NCBI GenBank assembly: GCA_010015655.1
Contig: ML976766.1
Location: 132,367 to 196,366, forward strand
Reading direction: 5' to 3'
Origin: Bimuria novae-zelandiae CBS 107.79
Taxonomy: Eukaryota > Ascomycota > Dothideomycetes > Pleosporales > Didymosphaeriaceae
DNA length: 64,000 nt
The translations under genes and the position numbers were made by a program. This document shows positions 45,958 to 56,389 of the stretch, piece after piece (positions within the stretch are counted from its first letter, which is position 1; every line of letters begins with the position of its first letter). The notes beneath the pieces were generated by a model. That model did not search any database. It worked only from the letters and a program-made list of their open reading frames with translations, and was not told the DNA's origin.

Positions 45958-47094
45958 TTACGCCTCCATCGCCGCAACTGCCTCAGCATGCCCGTTCGGC
46001 AGCTTTTGAGTGTCCACTATCTCCACCTTCGCTTCAAGCACCTTCCCCATAGCATCAGGTAGCTCCGCCATAATCTCGCGGTATCGCTCCTCCTCATCCG
46101 ACTTCTTCCCCTGTCCACCGTAGAGCCTGAAGAAGCCCACGGTACAGCAGTCCATTGGCGTGAAGCGCAGCCTCGACGTCTACAGTTTCGATAGGCCATG
46201 GAACCGGTCAGCGAAACACTTCAATGCCTCGCGTGGGAAGCCAACGTAAGTGCCTTCAATGTATTGATCGATGTGTTCCGGCGTGAAGGAGAGTATGTTG
46301 TGGATATCGAGCATCTGGAGGTTAGAGCATTGACGCAAGAGGCGAAAGAATGCAACAATTTGCAGAAGATTGTGCTCGGTGTAGTCGTAATGACATTCAG
46401 GCCACACTCCCTCGCGCGTATCCTTGAGGCTCAGGGCAGTCAACGCGCCGCGACCAACTGCACCGATATTCCGTAGGGAACGCGTGGGTGCATTGAAGTA
46501 GAATAAATTGCTGTGCGTCTGATCCTGCATAATTCCCTGTGGATAGTCATAAGCTTCGAGGGGCGTTGGTGTAGTAAGGGGCCAGATCTCGAAGTGGTTG
46601 TTGGCGAAGAAGAAGGTGCGGACTTCCTTCGCAACTTGCTTGTTTGTCAGATTGAGTGCTCGAAGCGCTGCACATTGCTCATGGCCTCGTGAAGTGCCAT
46701 CATCTTCTGAGAAACCATAGACGAAGTCTCCGTGGTCGGGTAACAGCTCTTGCTGAAGGTTCAGGTTGAACAGATCGTCATGCTCGATTGGAATATCGCG
46801 TTCAATACCCCGCCTATAAGTGGTGTGCAGTTGGCATTGATCGCTAAACTTTTCGTAATAGAACTATACGGTGGGTACTCGGGAGCTACAAGGGCGATTA
46901 GTAGCATTTTCAACGACCCTCCAGTCAACGTATGACTTAGTTGCTTTGTAGTCGGGAACTATAACAATTTTTTAAATTTTGTTGCGAATCTCTCCTGGTA
47001 GCGAAGTAAAACACAGGCGTGGTGGAACTCGAGCCTGAAGTGCTTTCTTGCTACGAGGAGAATTTCTAGACCGCTTTCCGCGTTTTGGAGCCAT
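45958..47094 (-). pseudogene. F-box/2EXR-like family gene or pseudogene, copy C
   Basis: From ATG 47094 one frame runs the full length to TAA at 45958 with three internal stops: TAA after LPGEIRNKI, TAG after SSRVPTV, and TAG after FHGLSKL. Between them the protein is continuous: basic N-terminus MAPKRGKRSRNSPRSKK, LCFTSLPGEIRNKI, EVRTFFFANNHFEIWP, NIGAVGRGALTALSLKD, LQMLDIHNILSF, LRFTPMDCCTVGFF, EEERYREIMAEL. Two of the stops are one CAG-to-TAG change away from Gln. It is the least decayed of the three copies, about 376 sense codons in all. I found no intron that removes the stops. Confidence 0.65.
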
Positions 47095-47859
47095 GGCTTC
47101 TGGATACACCCGTGGACGAATTAGCTCAGCAAAGTGTTAGTTCGGAGACGCAAGCAAATGTGGTATGGGGGATACCTATCTCTTCCTAGGGATGGTGACG
47201 CCGGGACGACTAAACCCACGAATTCAAGCCGAAAAGGAGAGTCTAGGACAAGTGTCGAGCTCTTAAATGGCGAGCGGGAGTATATAGCCACTCGGTAAAC
47301 CCGGGAACAAGGTGAGAGTAGTTTGGTAAGAGAAGAGCAATGCGCTTTCACTTATACAGCTTATAATACTAAAGCGCATGTTCTGAAGCTCGCGACTTAC
47401 CAATTCACCTAGCAAGACGCAAACAACATCAATGTAAACAGCTCAATCCAGATTTCAGTACCATCAAGTAAAAGCTTTAGTAACACCTAACCCTTCACTA
47501 CTAATTGATCAGATTCTATCAAACATATAGCGCTTTGAGTCCCTAAAGCGGGCCCGCTGACGCCAAAGGCTGGGTGAAAGAATATTTCAAAACATGCCGA
47601 GGCACCGGCTGGGGTGCCCCATGACAATATTCAGAGAAATAAAAAAGCAGTACTCCAAATTGAGTTAGTTGATAGAAGTTGGTATCATAAAGCCCACGGT
47701 ATCCTTAAACGCCTCTGTTTTCCCATGCCGCCATCCAAGCCAAAAACGCCACGCTTCGACGCAGCAAATAAAAACAAACCCACTAAAATGACCCCAGAAA
47801 GCTAGAGCAGCCAGAAATTTTCGATAGCGATAGACACTGCACATCGACCAGCGCTTGCC
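47095..47859. other. Intergenic region, no gene seen
   Basis: Holds the promoter side of copy C and the 3' flank of the rhodopsin-like gene. ORFs 47121-47351 and 47614-47805 look random. Confidence 0.5.
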
Positions 47860-48955
47860 TCATAGATACGCCACACTCCTTGTCCGTTCCGAATTCTCCC
47901 CTCTCTCCTCCACATCCCTCACAAACCACGCGTCTTTCACCCCTGTCCTCCCACTCTCCTCACTCTCCACCTTCGTCAAACTCTTATCCACGGAAAACTC
48001 CTCTCCCGTCCCCGTACTCGCCAACCTCACCACCCCCTCCGGCCTTTCCCACCCATGCTTCCTCACGAACGTCCTCAAACTCGGCAGACACACTGCCAAA
48101 ATACTCGACACGATCTCGACCAACGCCCACACGTCGATCGTGTGCGTGATACTCGCCCTCGGGATATTCTGCACCAACTTCAAACAGATGAAGCGCACGA
48201 GGGCTGCGAGAATGGATACGCTGCCCATCAAAAAGACAAACGCGAGACCCGTGCGCTGCCGACGGTTAAGCGTTGTGGCGAGCAGCGTGCTGATAGGAAT
48301 GCTGAGGATGACGAGGTCAGTAGCAATATTCGTGAACGTGGAAACGGTGACGCTGGACATGCTATGCACAGCGGAGCAGAGGTGTTCGCCTGGCGGCGGC
48401 GACCAGTTCGATGAGATAGGTGTGCACCAGAACGCAATCAATAACATATGCAGTAAGAACGTTGCAGCTGTGAACACACACGCTGCTGCGAGCCCGATCT
48501 TCGCTTTCTTGCCCTGCAAGGAGAAGATGCTGTAGTAGAAGGCGAGGAAGGCGGCTTTTGCGCTCCAGAGGCTGATGTAGATGAAAAATAGGCTGATCCA
48601 GGAGACGTACAGTAAGTGGCCTGAAAGCTCTTGCGGGACGCCGTAGTAGAGGGTTTCCGGGGGTGCGGAGAGGTACTTCATGCGGAGGAGGTTTTTCCAC
48701 GTGTTGATGGAGATGAGGACGCAGCCGGAGAGCCAGGCGAGGACGACGAAGATGTCGGCGATGTTGGAGGCGGGGGATTTTAGTCCGCGATTTCGAGTGC
48801 GCATGGAGACGCGGATGAGGATGGGGATGAGGGCTATCCCCATCAGTGTCCAGTCGAGGGCGATGAAGCCCGCTTGATAGGCCGTTAGCCTGGTGGTGTA
48901 GCTATTCTTGCGGGGGAAGCTTACGCAAGGGCAGGCGAATGTCCGAGTACACCAT
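47860..48955 (-). CDS. Rhodopsin-like (PTH11-type) seven-helix integral membrane protein
   Basis: Member of the fungal rhodopsin-domain/PTH11-like family, often surface receptors; ligand unknown. The long frame 47860-49035 begins only at GTG and has no early ATG. A better model is exon 48925-48955 (MVYSDIRLPL), a 52-bp intron (GTAAGC, CTAAC, AAG) and exon 47860-48872, giving 347 residues. Visible family features are GFIALDWTLMGIALIPILIRVSMR (TM1), ADIFVVLAWLSGCVLISIN (TM2), WSAKAAFLAFYYSIF (TM3), AFWCTPISSNWSPPPGEHLC (loop with conserved Trp-Cys), TDLVILSIPISTLL (TM5) and ALVEIVSSILAVCLPSLR (TM7). The cytosolic tail is charged. There is no CFEM domain. Confidence 0.85.
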
Positions 48956-50460
48956 TGTGTACGCCTAGATATGCGGACTGATAGTGACTTCCAGATCGAC
49001 CTTGACAAAGTAGAATGATAGGAATGAATCAGCACCGGACTTGTACGTGTTCGATGTCAACAGTGTCGAAAGTGTAAAGTTGAAGATGACTGTTCATACT
49101 CTCTTATGACAAACGTCGACCCTGGGCCCTAGTATATGTATGCGACCCATTTTTCTTGTGTAACCGTGAATAGCACGTTCACCGTCCCTACTCCACCTAG
49201 ACTGAAAGTGTGGGAGGCTGAACACCTTCGCTGTCAAATTCCCAAAGCGTCGACCACCTTACACGCTATCTTCGTACCCACCAATACTATCCCAGCTCGT
49301 TCCTTATGCTGCTGCAGGTAAGCAAAGTAAGCTTCTCACTGCCCCGGACGTGATTCGTGCGTGCCTCGGCTACCCCGGCCTCAGCCCCACTAAGTAAGTC
49401 GGCATTTAGAGGCACAGAAATAGATCTCGTAATTCGAAAAATCTTCCGCGCTTGATGTTTTGTCTGTGCGATACGGTGGGGCTTGACGGCTTGATAGGTT
49501 GACGTGCAGATTGGAGTGTACTTTGCTGATTAAGAACAACGAAAAAGTACTGATGAACCCGTCAGCACAAACGCATTGCGCTTTGCAGGCATTTGATTCG
49601 ATTGTAGGATTGTACACGGAAGGTTCCGCGAACGCATGGGCCTATCCAGAGCTTTGGAGAAGTGGTTGACCGCTTTAGCAATGCTGGCGTTGGCTGAGCA
49701 ATTTTTGCAGTTCGTCGTCTTATTTTGTGCGGTGTGTGACCGCACATTCGGGTTTGTCAGAGACTTTGCACCTACCAGATGCATGCAGGCGGCATATGGA
49801 GCCCAATGGCAACATGAAAGGCGGCAGCAGCAGCAGGAGTATGCTGCACATAACTGTATCCGGACATATTGCACGAGCTCGACGAAATGTCAGCCGGTGA
49901 GCTGCACACCTGCGCATTGCTCATGGTCGGACTGGAAGAGTTGTAGGCATGAACCGAAGCGTCTGCAAATCACATCCAACTCGGGAAACATGCATCAGCG
50001 ATTGAAGATGATCGCTGTTGAGTATGGCCAGGTTCGCAGCGCAACGTCGAACGATTCGGGGTTCAATTGACAGACATGGCATATTACTCGAAACGATCCT
50101 ACGGCTTGAGTGCATCGCGGCAGACGTCGTATCGCCTTACTTATTTCCTGACCGTAATTTGCATGGCAACTTCTAGTGGATGAGCAGCACAAGGCTGAGA
50201 CAGACCACACCACTTCCACCTTCACGCAACTATCCGAGGTATAGCAAGAGGCTGGAGGCCGGTGTCCTTGTGTCATCTGTGAGACCTCAATGTCTTAAAT
50301 AACCAAGGCCGGTACGATGGCCAAGCCCAGTTCGAATTGCAAGTATATATAAGTTGTACATCAGCTAGTAATACAGCGGAAAACTAACATTGACCGGATA
50401 GGATCTGGCGCAAGAGGGGCCGCGAAGATCGTCGGAGATTGTATAGTGGCCGATGGGGGG
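48956..50460. other. Intergenic region with unassigned ORFs
   Basis: 1.5 kb between two minus-strand genes. The plus ORF 49636-50070 (144 codons, Cys- and Gln-rich) and overlapping minus ORFs have no recognisable family or convincing coding character. A TATATATAA sequence near 50344 has no gene directly downstream on the plus strand. Confidence 0.45.
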
Positions 50461-52283
50461 CTACCTGCCCACAATCATTGCAACGACCGCGGCTGTAATA
50501 ATCGCACCTGCACAAGCGCCCTGAAGGATGGCCGCTGTGTAGTCTATGCGCCGCATCGAAATCGTCCGCTCGCTAATTATATCTTTGGCGACGTATGTAA
50601 CCCTCTCTTGCCAGGTCTGCGCTGCGGGTGCGGGACTGCCTCGGACCCCCTCTTCTGTGGTGATAGACTCTAGAGGAATATCTTTCTCGTTCGGTATAGG
50701 AGCTGCAGAGAAACCGGTGGGTAAATCCCCACTCAGTTCTCCAGGAAGTTCTGGCATGGTAGGCGAAGCATCAGTCGTAACGGCTGCCTCGGCGATGGCT
50801 TGTGCCTCCTGCTGGGCAGGAGGTGCTGTATCGACCATATCGGCTGTGATTGCGCTTGCGGGAATGGCCTCTGCAGACACTTCTTTCACTTCGACCTCGG
50901 TCGGGATGGCGGGCGTAATCGCTGCTGGGGTAGCAGTCACAGCTTCAGTGGCCGTCTTCTGAGCTTCTAAAGCAGTTTTGATCTCTCTAACCATCCTACG
51001 CCGCCTCCATGGCTCGATGATGATCATGGTTGCCAGTAACAGGAAGATGTTGAGACCCATCAGCCCAAAGGTCACCCAGGTACTGTTGCGCCGGATTGTG
51101 TCGCTCCAAATCTGTTCCTCGTGGTATTGGGCGCGCTCCCTCTTCTCCAGTTGTGATCGTGCTTCTTCCAGTGAATTTTCGGCTTGCTTGATCGCTTCCT
51201 TCGCTTCCCTCACAGCCTGGTCGTTGATGTGCTCGGATCTGATCAATGACATGTATCGCTCGAGATCTCTGTCCGACCAGGAGTGCTTGCGTTCTAACAG
51301 TGCGACGACTTCCTTCTGTGCGGATCCCTGCTGCGAAAGAGCGGTATCGAGGGATTGCTTGGCTTCCTCAATTAGGGCACGGCGGGTCCTCACGAGATTC
51401 TCTGCGGTTTGTTAGTTTCACAGACATTACCCAGTCTATACGGTATCTTACCATGCTCCTTGATTTCCCGCTTGAGAGCCTCGATACCTGAATAATCGGT
51501 GCCCGTGTATGTGTTGACCTTTTGCGTGACCACGGCTAGCTTCGGTAGAACATCGTCCATAAGCTGCTGGAATCGATTCGACAAGTTCCAGCGTCGCGCA
51601 TGGTGATGTGATGGCAACTGATCTTCTGGTACGCGCTCTACGTCGTTGTTGGCTTGTTCCCTCTTGGTGTGTTCCGCAGCTTCCACTTTCCTTCCCGCAT
51701 CTTTGTTCGGTGATGCGACTGTGTCCGATGAGGAGAGCTCAGCCGCGTCTGGCAACGAGTTGGATTGCGCCTTCGCTGGGGAAGATCTCGATGAAGGAAG
51801 CTCGATAACATTTGGCAAAGGCTTCTTCTCCGGTGTGGCCTGCTTCTGCTTTTCCAGTCGCTCCCATTCCAGTCGTTCCTTCTCCTGACGTTCTCGCTCC
51901 TGCCTCTCCTTTTCTTGCCGTTCCCTTTCTAGTCGTTCCTTCTCCTGCCGCTCTTTTTCCAGCCTTTCCTTTTCCTGCTTCTCCCTCAACGCTATGTCCG
52001 CTCGTACTCTTGCGAGCCTTTCCTCGGGTGTCTCATTGTCTTTCGGCTGGTCCCCACTGGATGGTTGATGGAGGCTGCGGCGATTGAAGGCACGAGGTTT
52101 CCATTGGGGAAAAGCATCCGATCGAATGGCTACGGAAGCTCGGTATTGGCACTGCAGGCATACGGATGGCACGCTGGACACGGAACGGAGGATGCTCGAA
52201 AACGTTCGAGATGGGGGCTTAGATGCTACCAAGCTAGCATTGGAAGAGAAGGAGCGCTGCGCATGCTGAAGCAGCGGCCTCAT
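50461..52283 (-). CDS. SHE9: Mitochondrial inner-membrane protein SHE9/MDM33
   Basis: Controls mitochondrial inner-membrane shape and fission-like remodelling, from the matrix-facing inner membrane. Exons are 51452-52283 and 50461-51401 (50-bp phase-1 intron, CTAAC branch), 590 residues. There is an Arg/Ser-rich presequence (residues 1 to about 70), an Arg/Lys/Glu coiled coil built of EKERLEKERQ-type repeats (about 100-140), and the She9 core directly after the splice: TRRALIEEAKQSLDTALSQQ, KEVVALLERKHSWSDRDLER, YMSLIRSEHINDQAVREAKE, RAQYHEEQIWSDTIRRNSTW. TM1 follows (FGLMGLNIFLLLATMIII), then an Ala/Glu/Thr-rich loop and a second TM near the end (GACAGAIITAAVVAMIV). It shares a 239-bp divergent promoter with the HAD gene. 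Confidence 0.93.
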
Positions 52284-52522
52284 TCTTACTGCACGGGCTT
52301 CTCGTCACATTAGGGCGCGTTGCAACACCAGATTTCGCAGAATAGATGAAGCTCCACCGAGCTTTGACGCCGCCAAGAACACCCGTCGATCTCCGCTGGT
52401 TTCTTTTTCGGAACCGGGACTCCGATTCAGGCTACGCCGCTAGCTTTTTCCCTCAATACCTGTAGCTAGCCATAGCGACTTCTTTCAATAACACCCTCAT
52501 ATACACTCATAGATAGCCAAAG
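52284..52522. promoter_or_regulatory. Bidirectional promoter between SHE9 and the HAD phosphatase gene
   Basis: 239 bp separate two divergent start codons, so both 5' leaders and core promoters must lie here. I see no clear TATA box. Confidence 0.55.
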
Positions 52523-53406
52523 ATGGGTGTTCAGAATGCTGCAGCGGAGCTGCCCGCCATGAAGTCCAACCCCAAAGTTTGTCTCCGCCGCCGGCCATTC
52601 CGAGGCTCGGAATGCTAATCGACACCAAGTTCATCTTCTTTACCGACTTCGACGGCACCATCACGTTGCAGGACAGTAATGACTTCCTTACCGATACCAT
52701 TGGCTATGGTCAGGAGAGGCGTCGGCACATGAACAAGGAGTGTTTGGAGGACAAGATTAGCTTCCGCAACTCGTTCCGCGACATGATGGACAGCGTGACC
52801 AAGCCGTACAACGAGTGCATTCAATACCTCGTCGACAACATTAAGCTGGACCCTGGGTTTGCGGAATTCTATCAATGGTCCCTCGAGAACAACATCCCTG
52901 TCGTTGTCCTTTCGTCTGGCATGGAGCCCATCATCAAGGCGCTTCTGAAGAAGTTGGTTGGCCCTGAGTCCGAGAAGATGCAGGTTCTTGCAAACAATGC
53001 GCAGGCGCGAGAAGGAAAATCAATGGACGAAGAAGGTGGCTGGGAGATCACTTTCAGGCATCCAGAGAGCGGTTTCGGACACGACAAGTCTATTTGCTTG
53101 CGCCAGTACTCCTCATTGTCAGACGATGTTCGCCCCACCATGTTCTACGCTGGAGACGGTGTCTCCGACCTGTCCGCTGCACGCGAGACTGACCTCCTGT
53201 TCGCGAAGAAGGGTCACGACCTTATCACATACTGCGCTCGCGAGAACGTTCCTTTTACAGTATTTGAGGACTGGACCAACATCTTGGCCAAGTGCAAGGA
53301 GATCGTGGAAGGCAAGACCACCGTCAAGGAAGCCGCGCACCAGGGCTACGAGGCCTACAAGGCTGGAGGCGCAGGTATCCCACCCGCGAAGAAGACAGCG
53401 AAATAA
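52523..53406 (+). CDS. HAD-superfamily phosphatase (PHOSPHO/MtnX-like, yeast YNL010W type)
   Basis: A cytosolic small-molecule phosphatase by family; substrate unknown. Exons are 52523-52576 and 52630-53406 (53-bp phase-0 intron, GTTTGT, CTAAT, CAAG), 276 residues. The spliced start MGVQNAAAELPAMKSNPK joins FIFFTDFDGT, as in homologs; the unspliced frame has no good start. HAD motif I is DFDGT (Asp24 nucleophile, Asp26 acid), motif II is VVVLSSG, Lys follows in the IIKALLKK region, and motif IV is FYAGDGVSDLSAA. The cap lies between motifs I and II, as in the PHOSPHO/MtnX group. The C-terminus GIPPAKKTAK is basic. Confidence 0.9.
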
Positions 53407-53962
53407 GGGCCAAGCCGGTTCTTGAGAGCGAGCATTTGACATCTTGTTTGCATCTGGCATAGAAGGCTTGTGTTGGCTGTCAACACCACATAGATGATAG
53501 ACGCGACCATGAGATTTCATAGACTATAGCAACGACACGATACTTTTCTTCTCAGAGCCAGCCAGTTCATGAAACCTTGGAGACGCGCCACACACGTGAT
53601 ATGGCGGGGTAATGGTTCCTGCAAGGGTGCCCTGCATGAAGCATTGCCAGCACATCACCGACTCGTCCAGAAACAGATATCCAAACATGAACTCCTGCTC
53701 CAATCCCTTCAACACGCCCATTCGACGACGTCTACGCGCTGACCCGAGAGCGGCGCTTCCTCTACCGCTGGATCTGATCTCTCCGCAGCACGGTCACCGC
53801 CAATCTTACCCCGCAACCCCTGCCTGAAGTTGCCGCGAACTTATTATTTACCTCTCGCCGACCTCGCAACAGCGAAAGTCCACGACTATCACCTCGCCCG
53901 AAACTTCCCGACGCTCAATCCCGCTGTCCAATTGTCAAGAGGCTCTTGACCACACTGTCAAT
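53407..53962. other. Intergenic region, no gene seen
   Basis: Contains the 3' flank of the HAD gene and the promoter of the NECAP-like gene. No repeat or RNA gene was recognised. Confidence 0.5.
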
Positions 53963-54775
53963 ATGAATACCGACCCCCTGACAGGCGAGCCCCTGCCCCC
54001 AACGGCCATCCAGCGCATCCTCTACCTCGCGCCCAAAGTCCACATCTACCAAATCCCACCGCTCACCTCTACAAAAGGCTACCAAGCCTCCTCCTGGACC
54101 ACCGACCCTGCGCGCCAAATCTTCACCGCACGCCTCCGCATTGTCGAGACCTCGATCCCCGCCCCAACCCCGACCGACGACGCCGCCGAAAAAGTCTCCA
54201 CCACACTCCTCCTCGAAGACCCGTCCTCGGGGCAACTCTTCGCCGCCGCCCCATATACAAGCGAGAAAGTGGTGGAGCAGGCCCTGGACAGCAGTCGCTT
54301 CTTCGCGATAACGGTGGTCGGCGAGGGACGCAAGGCCGTGCTGGGCATGGGCTTCGAAGAGCGCACCGAGGCCTTCGATTTCAACATCGCGCTGCAAGAC
54401 GCGCGGCGCGCGCTGGGCTTCGAGGCGAATCCGAATGCCGCCGTCGCACCGGGCCGGAAATCCACGACCAAGACGGTGGAGGAGCCCAAGCGCGATTTCA
54501 GCCTCAAGGAGGGCCAAACTATCAGTATAAACCTGGGTGGTTTAAAAGGCAGGCGGGAACGTAGGGAAGGCGATGCGAAGAGCCCGGAGCAGCAGAAGAG
54601 CGAGCAGGATGCGCTGTTTAGTATAGCGCCGCCGCCGGGGAGCGCGGGCGGGTTTTTACCGCCGCCGCCGAGTGCGAAGAGCGTGAAGGAGGAGAGGAGA
54701 AGAAGTAGGCAGAGCTTTGAGCCGAAGCCGGAAGATTTGGGGTTCGATGATGGCGAGTTTGGTGAGTTTCAATGA
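53963..54775 (+). CDS. NECAP-like adaptin-ear-binding coat protein
   Basis: An accessory protein of clathrin-mediated endocytosis. One exon, 270 residues, starting MNTDPLTGEPLPPTAIQRIL. The N-terminal PHear-like domain (about 17-155) includes VHIYQIPPLTSTKGYQASSW, ARLRIVET, GQLFAAAPYTS, LDSSRFFAITVVGEGRKAVLG, MGFEERTEAFDFNIALQDAR. Then comes KDFSLKEGQ-like RDFSLKEGQTISINLGG, a common NECAP feature. The C-terminus is disordered with Pro-rich stretches and ends FDDGEFGEFQ, acidic-aromatic peptides of the kind that bind AP-2 appendages. The family assignment is by motif recall. The gene has high GC3 and is convergent with the GILT-like gene. Confidence 0.9.
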   Translation: MNTDPLTGEPLPPTAIQRILYLAPKVHIYQIPPLTSTKGYQASSWTTDPARQIFTARLRIVETSIPAPTPTDDAAEKVSTTLLLEDPSSGQLFAAAPYTSEKVVEQALDSSRFFAITVVGEGRKAVLGMGFEERTEAFDFNIALQDARRALGFEANPNAAVAPGRKSTTKTVEEPKRDFSLKEGQTISINLGGLKGRRERREGDAKSPEQQKSEQDALFSIAPPPGSAGGFLPPPPSAKSVKEERRRSRQSFEPKPEDLGFDDGEFGEFQ

Positions 54776-55073
54776 TGCTGCAGAAACGACGTATAGAAGT
54801 GTAGTCTCGTGTTGGCGTTCCTAGCATCGAGCATTTGTTGCATTATCAATGGCGTATTGGATTTACGGACTGGCGGGCACAGTTGGTCATATTTATGGTT
54901 TGGATTAATATAGGGGCTTCGATATCTGAATCAAGACTCGGAGGCTGGGTATCATGAATGAGCTTTATGCAACTAAAAGTGCCTTAACGGCAGATATGCA
55001 ACCCATAATATTCGAAGTGGAGCTTCTCCGTCTTATATGTATACATGAACCATAATGTCGGCAATTGTTCCCA
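54776..55073. terminator. Shared 3' region of convergent genes
   Basis: 298 bp between the stop codons of the NECAP-like (plus) and GILT-like (minus) genes. It is AT-rich and should hold both polyadenylation sites; no exact signal is assigned. Confidence 0.4.
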
Positions 55074-55907
55074 TTATTCCGTCCGCCCCCTCGTCTCATC
55101 AAACAACTTCTCGATATCGCTCACCAAATCCTCTGGCTCACTCCCCCCTTCACAGTCCCTCCACTTCCCCCCATCCCTCACACACCTCGTCTTCCCATCC
55201 AGTCTAACCGTACAGCTCGTGCTCACGCCCAGCTCACTACTCCTCGTCACGCTATCACGCAGCATCCCCATGCCGTACGCGCCATCATCTCTACTCGCGC
55301 AATCATTCAGCTTCTCAAACTCGATCCCGTACTCCAGCGCACAATCCTTGATCAGACTAGTAGCGGGAATCTCTTCGTACCGCTGCACCAGACACCGCGT
55401 GAAGCCGAGGTAAATCTTAGGATCTGGGTATTCGGAGGCAGCACAGAGCTCGAGGATGTTGCCGAGGCATTCGGTTTGGCCGTGTTTGCAGATGACGCCG
55501 TCGTCATCGGTGGTTCTGCGAGAGTGGCGTTAGTATGTAGAGTAGGACAGAATCTTGGAGTATGCGTACTTTCCGATGAAGGAGAGCTTGAAGTCGACTT
55601 TTTCGGACACATTTGCCATGGCGGGGACTACGAGCTTCTCGATGCAGTCGCGCGCGTCGGGACACTTGGACATGATGTGTATCTCCAGCGGCACTTTTGA
55701 CGACGTCTCCTGGTGCATGTGCTCGTGGCCACAGGTCCATGAGCTTGCAAGCCAGAATCCCGCCAGTACGAGCGCAAGTAGGACTCCGTGAAAGCGAGTC
55801 GTGTATTTGGGCGGCGCTGGCCGCTGAGGTGTGGGTTCCTCCGTCTGCGGCAAGAGTGATTTATTCTCCATTTTCGAGGTCGCGTATGAGGGAGGTATAG
55901 GCGCCAT
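55074..55907 (-). CDS. GILT-like thiol reductase family protein, type II membrane anchored
   Basis: Homolog of gamma-interferon-inducible lysosomal thiol reductase. Exons are 55570-55907 and 55074-55515 (54-bp intron, GTACGC, CTAAC, CGCAG), 259 residues. A cytosolic Pro-rich head (1-38) is followed by one TM helix (FHGVLLALVLAGFWLASSW, about 39-57) and a lumenal domain. The usual redox CXXC is replaced by CPDARDC (Cys82, Cys88), while the family signature CKHGQTECLGNILELC is complete. Further Cys occur in CLVQRYEE, IKDCALEYG and the C-terminal SCTVRL, TRCVRDG. It probably resides in the vacuole or secretory pathway; reductase activity is uncertain. Its promoter is shared with the divergent hexokinase gene. 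Confidence 0.87.
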
Positions 55908-56389
55908 GTTTTTTAACCGTAATAACTATCGCCTATCTGGCCCCAGTTACATGTGTGAGGATCTAAGGCTCGTGGGCTGTCAGAGGAGCTCGTTCTTGGC
56001 TGATGATGTCTTCAGCCCTGACCTCGGCTGGTCCCACGCGATCGCCCAAAAACGTAAGATCGACTCCTGCCGCACCTCGTCCCGCGATGGCAAGCACACC
56101 GCAACATTGAGACCCGAATGCAAGGAACGCCGATTACGGCCGACTTTGTACGCGACCGCTGGCGAAATTCCCGCTGTCGCAGCCGTGCGACTCCTGCTTA
56201 TCCACGCTGTCGCGCGCCCTCTTACTCTATTTGAGCGGCCGTGGTCTGTTGCGAAAAGACGAGTGGCTGAATCTCTTGCTGCTGTGATACCCCCTGACCT
56301 GACTCAGTCAGCGTTGCATAGCTTCAGTGTTCTCCCTTTGCTGTTTGCATTCGTTCCTGGTGCATTCTCCAAAGGGGGTAAACTGGAGT
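55908..56389. promoter_or_regulatory. Divergent promoter region between GILT-like and hexokinase genes
   Basis: 482 bp between divergent start codons. The plus-strand ORF 55831-56406 overlaps it but has no domain and is likely chance. No TATA box is obvious. Confidence 0.45.

Noticed and set aside
47855..48535. 226-codon plus-strand ORF
   Set aside because: It is antisense to the rhodopsin-like gene, whose seven helices are recognisable on the minus strand.
49636..50070. 144-codon Cys/Gln-rich plus-strand ORF
   Set aside because: It has no signal peptide consistent with a small secreted protein, no family, and overlaps similar-sized ORFs on the other strand.
55065..55700. 211-codon plus-strand ORF
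   Set aside because: It is antisense to the GILT-like gene, which has the family signature and a consensus intron.
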